From: JBDRGC01 sp043818215
GTDB lineage: Bacteria; Chloroflexota; Anaerolineae; Anaerolineales; UBA11858
Direction: 5' to 3'
Length of the DNA: 6,650 bases
Assembly (NCBI GenBank): GCA_043818215.1
Contig: JBDRGC010000252.1
Span: forward strand, 1-6,650
A program made the translations under genes and the position numbers. The notes under the pieces are model-generated. The model ran no database searches. It had not been told where the DNA came from and saw only the letters and a list, made by a program, of their open reading frames with translations. Below are positions 1 through 5,077 of the stretch, in pieces. Positions within the stretch are counted from its first letter, which is position 1; each line of letters begins with the position of its first letter.

Positions 1-63
1 CAGGAAACCAGGAAATCAGGAAACCAGGAAACCAGGAAACCGGGAATCAGGAAAACAGGAAAA
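1..63. repeat. Tandem 8-base repeat, CAGGAAAC type
   Basis: Eight near-identical units run from the window edge: CAGGAAAC or CAGGAAAT/CAGGAAAA, with one degenerate 7-base unit (CGGGAAT, 41-47). The array may continue to the left of the window. It has no spacers and no coding potential that I can support. It is the first of several period-7/8 arrays in the window. Confidence 0.9.
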
Positions 64-82
64 TAAGTAATCAGATAGTACC

Positions 83-190
83 CCAATTTACCAATTTACC
101 AATTTACCAATTTACCAATTTACCAATATACCAATATACCAATATACCAATCCACCAATATACCAATCCACCAATTTACCAATCCCCAAT
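83..190. repeat. Tandem 8-base repeat, CCAATTTA type
   Basis: About 13 units of CCAATNNA lie back to back. The first five are CCAATTTA (83-122), then come mixed CCAATATA, CCAATCCA and CCAATTTA, ending in CCAATCCCCAAT just before the wecC ribosome binding site. The same word family (CCAATTA, CCAATCTA) reappears inside the glycosyltransferase gene at about 4094-4137. There is no other gene in 1-201. Confidence 0.92.
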
Positions 191-191
191 C

Positions 192-195
192 GGAG
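192..195 (+). promoter_or_regulatory. Shine-Dalgarno site of wecC
   Basis: GGAG is followed by six bases (CCTCCT) and then TTG at 202. It supports the rare TTG start, since no ATG or GTG lies in frame between the repeat array and the Rossmann motif. It is one of only two convincing Shine-Dalgarno sites in the window. Confidence 0.6.
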
Positions 196-201
196 CCTCC
201 T

Positions 202-1482
202 TTGAACTTCACCAAAATCTGCGTTCTCGGCCTGGGATACATCGGCCTGCCCACTGCCAGCACCTTTGCCACCCATGGACTGCGCGTTATCGGGGTGGAT
301 GTAAACCCTCAGGTTGTGGCAACCCTCCGCAACGGCGGATTGCATATCCACGAACCGGGGTTGCGCACCCTCGTCCAGGCTGCTATCGGGTCGGGCAATC
401 TCACCATAGGCGAACATCCCGAAGAAGCCGATGCCTTCATCATCGCTGTTCCCACGCCCTTCAAGGAGGGGAAGAAGGCTGACCTGGGGTACGTCGCTTC
501 TGCTGCCGAAGCCATCGTGCCACACTTGCGCTCCAGCAACCTCGTCATCCTCGAATCGACCTCTCCACCGCGCACCACCACCGACGTGGTCGCACCCATC
601 CTCGAAAAATCGGGGCTTACAGCGGGCCTCGATTTCCACCTGGCCTATTCCCCCGAGCGGGTGCTGCCCGGTCAAATTCTGCGCGAACTCATCGAAAACG
701 CCCGCGTAATCGGCGGTATCAACCAGGCCTCTGCCAAAGCCGGACGCGACCTATACGCTACCTTCGTGCGCGGCGAGATTTTCCTCACCACCGCCACCAC
801 CGCCGAGATGGTCAAGCTGATGGAGAACACAACCCGCGACGTCAACATCGCCCTCGCCAACGAATTCTCCCGTCTGGCCGACCATATAGGCATCGACGTC
901 TGGGAGGCCATCGCCCTCGCCAACCGCCACCCCCGCATCGACATCCTGCGCCCCGGCCCCGGCGTCGGCGGTCACTGCATCAGCGTTGACCCCTGGTTTT
1001 TGGTCGAAGCCGCCCCCGACATCACGCCCCTCATCCGCACCGCCCGCAACGTCAACGACGCCCAGCCCCAATTTGTAGTGGCACTGTTGCGCCGCGCCTT
1101 AGGCCAATTGCAAGACAAGCGCATCGCCGTGCTGGGACTGGCCTACAAGCCCAACGTGGACGACCTGCGCGAAAGCCCGGCCATCGAAGTTGCCCAATTG
1201 CTGGCGCAGGCCGGAGCAGATGTAATCACTTACGAGCCTTTTAAGCTGGATTTTCGAATCCCGGGGACTTCCTCCGCCCCGAGCCTGGCTGCTGCCCTGG
1301 AAGGGAGCCACGCGCTGGCTTTGTTGGTGCCACACACCCCGTTGCTTGATCTCGCTCCCGAGGAGGTTGCTGCTCTCACAGAATCCCGCCTCGTGGTGGA
1401 TGCCGTCAATGGCTGGGACCCCCAACCCTGGCAGGCCGCCGGCTTCACCCTCTTCCGCCTCGGCGTTGGAAGTGGAGATTAG
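202..1482 (+). CDS. wecC: UDP-N-acetyl-D-mannosamine dehydrogenase (WecC type)
   Basis: This cytosolic enzyme oxidises UDP-ManNAc to UDP-ManNAcA with two NAD+, a precursor for acidic surface polysaccharides. The 426 residues match the usual length (about 420). The N-terminal Rossmann motif GLGYIGLPTA is at 10-19, VPTPF at 83-87 and SPERVLPGQI at 150-159. The family residues are Lys205 and Asn209 (EMVKLMENT), catalytic Cys259 in GPGVGGHCISVDPW, and Asp263. The C-terminal UDP-binding domain starts near LGLAYKPNVDDLRESP (311-326). The GVGGHCISVDP and LPGQI forms favour WecC over UDP-glucose dehydrogenase, but a related UDP-HexNAc dehydrogenase is possible. The TTG start is chosen because GGAG precedes it and the Rossmann strand begins at residue 5. 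The TAG stop lies inside a tandem RGAGATT array, so the last residues (GSGD) are partly repeat-encoded. wecB follows about 350 bases on and supplies its substrate. Confidence 0.93.
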   Translation: MNFTKICVLGLGYIGLPTASTFATHGLRVIGVDVNPQVVATLRNGGLHIHEPGLRTLVQAAIGSGNLTIGEHPEEADAFIIAVPTPFKEGKKADLGYVASAAEAIVPHLRSSNLVILESTSPPRTTTDVVAPILEKSGLTAGLDFHLAYSPERVLPGQILRELIENARVIGGINQASAKAGRDLYATFVRGEIFLTTATTAEMVKLMENTTRDVNIALANEFSRLADHIGIDVWEAIALANRHPRIDILRPGPGVGGHCISVDPWFLVEAAPDITPLIRTARNVNDAQPQFVVALLRRALGQLQDKRIAVLGLAYKPNVDDLRESPAIEVAQLLAQAGADVITYEPFKLDFRIPGTSSAPSLAAALEGSHALALLVPHTPLLDLAPEEVAALTESRLVVDAVNGWDPQPWQAAGFTLFRLGVGSGD

Positions 1483-1543
1483 AGATTGGAGATTGGAGGT
1501 TGGAGATTGGAGATTAGAGATTAGAGATTGGAGATTGGAGAAT
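1474..1543. repeat. Tandem 7-base repeat, RGAGATT type
   Basis: Ten heptamers of GGAGATT or AGAGATT (one GGAGGTT, the last GGAGAAT) begin inside the last codons of wecC and provide its TAG stop (1480-1482). Wherever ATT meets AGAG a TAG arises, and because 7 is not a multiple of 3 such stops fall in changing frames. Confidence 0.93.
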
Positions 1544-1572
1544 GCCGGTTTGCTCTCCACTCCCCGTTCCCT

Positions 1573-1652
1573 GATTCCTAATCCCCGATTCCTAATCCCC
1601 GATTCCTAATCCCCGATTCCTAATCCCCGATTCCTAATCCCCGATTCCTAGT
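1573..1652. repeat. Tandem 14-base repeat, GATTCCTAATCCCC
   Basis: Five perfect 14-base units (1573-1642) are followed by a partial sixth. The unit itself is two diverged heptamers (GATTCCT, AATCCCC), so the 7-base period persists. AATCCCC resembles the reverse complement of GGAGATT, so this array lies in the opposite orientation to the one at 1474-1543. Confidence 0.93.
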
Positions 1653-1682
1653 CCCTAGTTCCTACTTCCCGCTTCCTCGCCG

Positions 1683-1744
1683 ACTCGCTTCCTCGCCGAC
1701 TCGCCGACTCGCCGACTCGCTGACTCGCTGACTCGCTGACTCGC
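1683..1744. repeat. Tandem 8-base repeat, ACTCGCYG type
   Basis: After a degenerate start (ACTCGCTTCCTCGCCG), units of ACTCGCCG and then ACTCGCTG run in perfect register from 1699 to 1738. The same unit occurs again at 3573-3642, about 1.9 kb away, so the word is shared between unrelated gaps. Confidence 0.9.
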
Positions 1745-1828
1745 CATCCGCCATTCGCCATTCGCTATTCGCCATTCGCCCCCCGCCATTCGCCATCCGC
1801 CATCCGCTATTCGCCATTCGCCACTCGC
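1745..1828. repeat. Tandem 7-base repeat, CATYCGC type, abutting the wecB start
   Basis: Twelve heptamers lie in perfect register (CATTCGC, CATCCGC, TATTCGC, one CCCCCGC, the last CACTCGC). Only eight bases (TGAATCCC) separate the last unit from the wecB ATG, so the array occupies the place where a Shine-Dalgarno site would be expected. Together with the three arrays before it, it fills the gap between wecC and wecB. Confidence 0.92.
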
Positions 1829-1836
1829 TGAATCCC

Positions 1837-2934
1837 ATGAATCGCATTCTCTCTATTTTCGGCACCCGCCCCGAAGCCGTCAAAATGGCCCCCCTCGTCC
1901 GGGAATTGGCCCGCACCCCTGGGGTCGAATCACTCGTCTGCGTCACCGCCCAGCACCGCGAAATGCTCGACCAGGTGCTGGACTTGTTCGACATCACCCC
2001 CAACGTAGACCTGGATTTGATGCGCCCTGGCCAATCTCTGGCTGAACTGACTGCCCGTGTTTTCGCCCACCTCGACCCGGTGCTCACCGACCTGAAACCT
2101 GACTGGGTACTGGTGCAGGGTGATACCACCACCGTTATGGCTGCCGCACTGCTGGCCTACTATCACCGCATCAAAGTCGGCCACGTCGAAGCGGGCTTGC
2201 GCACCGGCGACAAGTGGCAGCCCTTCCCCGAGGAAATCAACCGCCGGGTGGCAGGCGTCACCGCAGACCTGCACTTTGCCCCCACGGAATGGTCGCGCCA
2301 AAACCTGCTGCGGGAAAACGTCCCCGACGTGCAAATTGTTGTCACCGGCAACACCGTCATCGACGCCCTCCACTGGGTTGTCCAACAGCCTGCTCCCCAC
2401 CTCCCTATCCCCCCAGCTCCCCGGCTCGTTTTAGTCACCGCCCACCGCCGAGAGAATTTCGGCCAGCCGCTGGAAAATATTTGTCAGGCCTTGCTGCAAT
2501 TGGCCGAAATCTACCGCAATGATGTGCATTTTGTCTACCCTGTGCATCTCAACCCTAACGTGCAGGAACCGGTTTACCGCCTGCTGGATGGTATTCCCAA
2601 TATCACCCTCCTGCCTCCGCTGGATTATCTCCCATTGGTGCATTTGCTCAAACGCTCGACTCTGGTGTTGACCGACTCCGGCGGCTTGCAGGAGGAAGCC
2701 CCAGGGTTGGGTGTCCCCGTGTTGGTGCTGCGCGAAGTCACCGAGCGGCCCGAAGGAGTGGAAGCCGGCACGGTCAAGCTGGTCGGCGCCGACCTCGCCC
2801 GCATCATCACCGAAACCCGCCGCCTGCTCGACGACCCCGCGGCCCACGCCGCCATGGCGCGTGCAGTCAACCCCTACGGAGATGGCCACGCCGCGGAGCG
2901 GATTGTGAAAGCTATATTGGGATACGACCGCTGA
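1837..2934 (+). CDS. wecB: UDP-N-acetylglucosamine 2-epimerase, non-hydrolysing
   Basis: This cytosolic enzyme interconverts UDP-GlcNAc and UDP-ManNAc, the substrate for the WecC-type dehydrogenase encoded upstream. The 365 residues are close to the family length (about 370). It opens with the hallmark FGTRPEAVKMAPL (8-20). The residues expected from the family are present: Asp96 in QGDTTT, Glu118 in HVEAGLR, Glu132 in PEEINR, His203 in TAHRREN, TDSGGLQEEAP at 279-289 and LREVTERPEG at 298-307. It has the two-Rossmann GT-B fold of the family. No Shine-Dalgarno site is visible before the ATG, which follows a heptamer array almost directly. Residues 185-197 (PAPHLPIPPAPRL) are encoded by four 8-base repeat-like units and fall in the linker before the C-terminal domain. 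A hydrolysing epimerase is unlikely given the motifs. Confidence 0.95.
   Translation: MNRILSIFGTRPEAVKMAPLVRELARTPGVESLVCVTAQHREMLDQVLDLFDITPNVDLDLMRPGQSLAELTARVFAHLDPVLTDLKPDWVLVQGDTTTVMAAALLAYYHRIKVGHVEAGLRTGDKWQPFPEEINRRVAGVTADLHFAPTEWSRQNLLRENVPDVQIVVTGNTVIDALHWVVQQPAPHLPIPPAPRLVLVTAHRRENFGQPLENICQALLQLAEIYRNDVHFVYPVHLNPNVQEPVYRLLDGIPNITLLPPLDYLPLVHLLKRSTLVLTDSGGLQEEAPGLGVPVLVLREVTERPEGVEAGTVKLVGADLARIITETRRLLDDPAAHAAMARAVNPYGDGHAAERIVKAILGYDR
2393..2427. repeat. In-frame 8-base repeat-like segment inside wecB
   Basis: Four consecutive 8-base units (CTCCCCAC, CTCCCTAT, CCCCCCAG, CTCCCCGG) plus CTC encode the proline-rich stretch at residues 185-197. The composition and period match the intergenic arrays rather than the surrounding coding sequence. 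The linker is naturally variable in this family, so I cannot prove insertion as opposed to local drift. Confidence 0.6.
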
Positions 2935-2953
2935 CCACCGACCGCCACTCGCC

Positions 2954-3081
2954 ACTCAATGTCATTAAGTTAAGCTATAGGCGGATTACGAATCCGCCTG
3001 GAGCATGTTAGAAAACCCTGTTTTGCTCCTGTCGGATCCGTGATCCGACAGACACCAACCCTTAACTTAATGACATTGACT
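2954..3081. mobile_element. 122-bp palindromic element with 18-bp perfect inverted ends (MITE-like)
   Basis: CAATGTCATTAAGTTAAG at 2957-2974 is the exact reverse complement of 3061-3078. The triplet ACT flanks both ends (2954-2956 and 3079-3081), as expected for a 3-bp target duplication. Both outer flanks carry the CACTCGCC word (2946-2953 region and 3085-3092), so the element appears to split an older repeat array. Inside are three hairpins that abut with no gap: 2979-2999 (AGGCGGATT stem, loop ACG), 3000-3029 (GGAGC plus AAAAC stems, loop CCT) and 3030-3050 (TGTCGGATC stem, loop CGT). With the outer stem they form a four-way junction. It encodes no protein. A structured RNA or a non-autonomous transposable element are both possible. 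Confidence 0.75.
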
Positions 3082-3099
3082 TACCACTCGCCATTTGTT

Positions 3100-3597
3100 A
3101 TGCCCCGCGACCTCATCACCTCCCTCACCTACGCCCGCTCCTGGCCCCTGCTGGGACGCCTGGCCTACTACACCCTCAAACTCCTGGGGGTTGAGTTGCC
3201 GCGTTCTGTGCCCATCGGCGCTGATCTGGAAATCGCCCACGGCGGCTTCGGGATCGTGATCCACTCGCGGGCGCGGATCGGGAACCGGGTCAAAATCTAC
3301 CCCGGAGTCAGCCTCGGGCGGGCCGACATCTACAAGCCCATGTCCGAATCTCGCTTCGAGGGCCTTGTCATCGAAGATGACGTCATTCTCTCCCCAGGCT
3401 GCAAAGTTCTTTGCAAAGAAGGCGTTCTGCGAGTGGGGAAGGGCACAGTCGTAGGCGCCAACGCCGTCCTGCTCCAATCAACCGGCGAAAACGAAATATG
3501 GGCGGGAATCCCGGCACGTAAAGTTGGAGAGCGAGTCGGCGAGTCGGCGAATCAGCGAATCAACGAATCAAGACTCGCCGACTCGCTGACTCGCTGA
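3100..3597 (+). CDS. Hexapeptide-repeat O-acetyltransferase, serine acetyltransferase-like
   Basis: This 165-residue protein belongs to the left-handed beta-helix acetyltransferase superfamily, which moves acetyl from acetyl-CoA to a hydroxyl. A helical N-terminal part (1-35) leads into helix coils from about 36 to 142: VPIGADLEIAHGGFGIVIH, ARIGNRVKIYPGVSLG, LVIEDDVILSPGCKVL, LRVGKGTVVGANAVLL and the closing WAGIPARKVG. His47 lies where serine acetyltransferases carry the catalytic His. It lacks the long N-terminal domain of CysE, and its place beside wecB and a glycosyltransferase points to sugar O-acetylation rather than cysteine synthesis; that is inference. I chose ATG 3100. In-frame ATG 3070 and GTG 3040 lie inside the 122-bp element and would add residues with no homologous look. 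No Shine-Dalgarno is seen. Residues from about 144 to the stop come from an 8-base tandem array. Confidence 0.85.
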   Translation: MPRDLITSLTYARSWPLLGRLAYYTLKLLGVELPRSVPIGADLEIAHGGFGIVIHSRARIGNRVKIYPGVSLGRADIYKPMSESRFEGLVIEDDVILSPGCKVLCKEGVLRVGKGTVVGANAVLLQSTGENEIWAGIPARKVGERVGESANQRINESRLADSLTR

Positions 3598-3642
3598 CTC
3601 GCTGACTCGCTGACTCGCTGACTCGATGACTCGATGACTCGC
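3533..3642. repeat. Tandem 8-base array with an internal inversion (GARTCRRC then ACTCGCYG)
   Basis: Five units in one orientation (GAGTCGGC twice, GAATCAGC, GAATCAAC, GAATCAAG; 3533-3572) are followed by eight in the reverse orientation (ACTCGCCG, five ACTCGCTG, two ACTCGATG; 3573-3636) and a partial unit. GAGTCGGCG on the left pairs with CGCCGACTC on the right, giving a potential hairpin. The array encodes the acetyltransferase tail, its TGA stop (3595-3597), the whole 36-base gap and the ATG of the next gene (3634). Confidence 0.93.
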
Positions 3643-4689
3643 ATTTGCATCCTCCCCCAAGTTTCCGGCGTTGGCGGCATGGTCTCTTTTCGGGCCAAAT
3701 TTGCTGCCGGTCTGAACACCCGCGGCATCGAAATCACGCCTCACGCCTCACGTTTCACGCTCCACGCTCCACGCTCTACGCACCCCGATGCTATCCTCAT
3801 CATCGGGGGGACGCGCGACCTGCCCGGCCTGTGGCGCGCCAAACGCCGCGGGGTGCGGATTGTCCAGCGGCTCGACGGCATGAATTGGCTGCACCGTCAA
3901 CGCCACACGGGGGTTAAGCATTACCTGCGCTCCGAATACGGCAATTGGCTGCTGCAATTCATTCGCTCCTGGCTGGCTGACCGGATCGTCTACCAAAGCG
4001 AATTCTCCCGCAGTTGGTGGCAGCGCGTCTACGGCCCCACGCAAGTACCCAACACCGTAGTCCACAACGCCGTTGATCTAAACACATACACCCCCAATCC
4101 CCAGTCCACCAATTACCAATCTACCAATTACCAGATACTTCTCGTCGAAGGTTCCCTCATGGGCGGATACGAGATGGGACTGGAGACAGCCGTCGCGTTG
4201 GTCGAGCGGATCAATAGTGTGTATAGCCAATCGTTGGGCGGGAGGCTTGTCGAGTTGACGGTCGTCGGGCGTGTAACGGAAAGCGTGAAGCGGCAGTGGA
4301 ACGAACGCACAGAAATCCCACTGATTTGGGCTGGATTAGTGTCGCCCGACCGCATTCCCGAAATAGACCGCTCGGCGCATTTACTATATTCCTCAGACAT
4401 CAACGCTGCCTGCCCCAATGCTGTCATCGAGGCTCTGGCCTGCGGGCTGCCTGTGTTGGCCTTCGACACCGGCGCGCTGCCTGAATTGGTCACCGGCGAC
4501 TCCGGGCGCGTCGTCCCCTACGGCAGCGACCCGTGGAAATTGGATCCGCCCGATGTCACCGCGCTGGCCGAGGCCGCGGTCGAAATCTTGACGCATCAGG
4601 ATCGTTTCCGCACCGCCGCCCGCGCTCGCGCCGAAGAAGCCTTTAGGTTGGATGCGATGGTGGATGGGTATTTAGCGGCTTTGATGTAA
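3634..4689 (+). CDS. Family 4-type glycosyltransferase (GT-B fold)
   Basis: Likely transfers a sugar from a nucleotide donor to a growing surface glycan in the cytoplasm or at the inner membrane face; donor and acceptor cannot be read from the sequence. The N-terminal strand and glycine loop ICILPQVSGVGGMVSF (4-19) is followed by LIIGGTRDLPG, VQRLDGMNWLHRQR (77-90) and VVHNAVDLNTYTP (142-154). The C-terminal domain begins ILLVEGSL (168-175), then LTVVGRV, IWAGLV and the donor-site block CPNAVIEALACGLPVLAFDTGALPELV (260-286). The first Glu of the usual EX7E motif is missing (Ala258), as in the CPNxVIEALA-type members. The ATG is part of a mutated 8-base repeat unit, with no Shine-Dalgarno; the first strand starts at residue 4, so no other start fits. 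Residues 36-50 and 154-167 are encoded by repeat-like DNA. Confidence 0.85.
   Translation: MTRICILPQVSGVGGMVSFRAKFAAGLNTRGIEITPHASRFTLHAPRSTHPDAILIIGGTRDLPGLWRAKRRGVRIVQRLDGMNWLHRQRHTGVKHYLRSEYGNWLLQFIRSWLADRIVYQSEFSRSWWQRVYGPTQVPNTVVHNAVDLNTYTPNPQSTNYQSTNYQILLVEGSLMGGYEMGLETAVALVERINSVYSQSLGGRLVELTVVGRVTESVKRQWNERTEIPLIWAGLVSPDRIPEIDRSAHLLYSSDINAACPNAVIEALACGLPVLAFDTGALPELVTGDSGRVVPYGSDPWKLDPPDVTALAEAAVEILTHQDRFRTAARARAEEAFRLDAMVDGYLAALM
3735..3783. repeat. In-frame 7-base repeat segment inside the glycosyltransferase (CACGCYY)
   Basis: Seven heptamers lie in register: CACGCCT twice, CACGTTT, CACGCTC three times, TACGCAC. They encode residues 34-50 (ITPHASRFTLHAPRSTH), a low-complexity stretch between the first helix and the strand DAILIIGG. 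49 bases is not a multiple of 3, so neighbouring sequence must have compensated for any insertion. Confidence 0.8.
4094..4137. repeat. In-frame CCAATTA-type repeat inside the glycosyltransferase
   Basis: CCAATCC, CCAGTCCA, CCAATTA, CCAATCTA, CCAATTA and CCAGATA lie back to back with a mixed 7/8 period and encode NPQSTNYQSTNYQ (155-167). The words match the array upstream of wecC (83-190). The segment sits in the hinge just before the C-terminal domain strand ILLVEG. Confidence 0.82.
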
Positions 4690-4709
4690 AGTTTATGGCC
4701 TTCCTGTAT

Positions 4710-4723
4710 CAACAGTCGTGTTG
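4710..4723 (+). terminator. Weak hairpin after the glycosyltransferase gene
   Basis: CAACA, a GTCG loop and TGTTG form a 5-bp stem 21 bases after the stop, followed by GAGTTTCTTG rather than a clean T run. It is the only hairpin close to the end of the polysaccharide cluster. It may be a poor intrinsic terminator or chance. Confidence 0.2.
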
Positions 4724-4759
4724 GAGTTTCTTGAGATGTTGGCACTTTTGCGTAACTCA

Positions 4760-5037
4760 CCCGTGGAGTGAGCGCGCAAATGTTGTCAGCAGTTTTGAGC
4801 GAAGAAAATCAAAAGGGCTTTCACAGCGCATTTTTTGTCCAAAACGCCCCAGATAGTTCCCCCATAGAGTGTTGCTGGCAAAATTAACCGCGGAGAGCGC
4901 AAAGATCGCAGAGTTTTATCACAAAAATTGGTTTTTCTCAGCGATCTCAGCGAACTCTGCGGTAAACATAGGCTGAAATGGCAATCTTGAAAACTCTGAG
5001 AAATTCTCCTAACAACATTTGCGCACACACCCCGTGG
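4760..5037. repeat. Nested inverted-repeat element flanked by CCCGTGG direct repeats
   Basis: GCGCAAATGTTGT (4774-4786) is the exact reverse complement of 5012-5024, and the match extends outwards imperfectly (GTGAGC against GTGTGT), giving ends near 4768 and 5030. CCCGTGG stands at 4760-4766 and again at 5031-5037, a plausible 7-bp target duplication with one extra base on the left. Nested inside is a second inverted repeat (4884-4913 with 4937-4966). The 440-base gap 4690-5129 holds no gene I can support; this element fills most of it. Confidence 0.5.
4884..4966. repeat. Inner inverted repeat of the ACCGCRGAG type
   Basis: The left arm starts TTAACCGCGGAGAGCGC (4884) and the right arm ends GCGAACTCTGCGGTAAA (4966). 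Each arm is 30 bases, and the reverse complement of the right arm matches the left at most positions. The arms contain the imperfect periodic word CGCAGAG/CGCWGAG. The 23 bases between them are AT-rich. Arms of this kind are a common intergenic repeat in several environmental phyla, from general knowledge. Confidence 0.75.
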
Positions 5038-5077
5038 CTCGTGGATGTGGACAGCCCATTGGTCAGAATAGGCGTGT

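Noticed and set aside
83..190. Possible CRISPR array
   Set aside because: Units are 8 bases with no spacers between them; no cas gene is present. The other arrays fail for the same reason.
112..675. Minus-strand open frame of 187 codons
   Set aside because: It is antisense to wecC, has no family look, and its C-terminus is only the translated CCAATNNA array.
1662..2132. Minus-strand open frame over the arrays and the wecB start
   Set aside because: Much of its protein is translated repeat (WRMANSEWRMAD-like, SASQRVSE-like), and the rest is antisense to wecB.
1930..2400. Minus-strand open frame inside wecB
   Set aside because: Long antisense frames are expected in GC-rich coding DNA; no motif is recognisable and wecB is certain.
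2979..3050. Intrinsic terminators in the hairpins after wecB
   Set aside because: The stems are strong but no T run follows; the abutting arrangement inside inverted ends fits a mobile or structural element better.
2957..3078. tRNA gene, because of the cloverleaf shape
   Set aside because: No T-loop GTTCRA sequence, no 7-base anticodon loop and no usual arm lengths; loops are only 3 bases.
3040..3099. Longer acetyltransferase starting at GTG 3040 or ATG 3070
   Set aside because: Both starts lie inside the 122-bp element and lack a ribosome site; the extra residues do not resemble the family. ATG 3100 fits better, though peptide data are lacking.
4786..5028. Minus-strand open frame of 80 codons in the gap
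   Set aside because: It is made largely of the inverted-repeat arms (translated LRSLRK/LRSLRS) and has no ribosome site.
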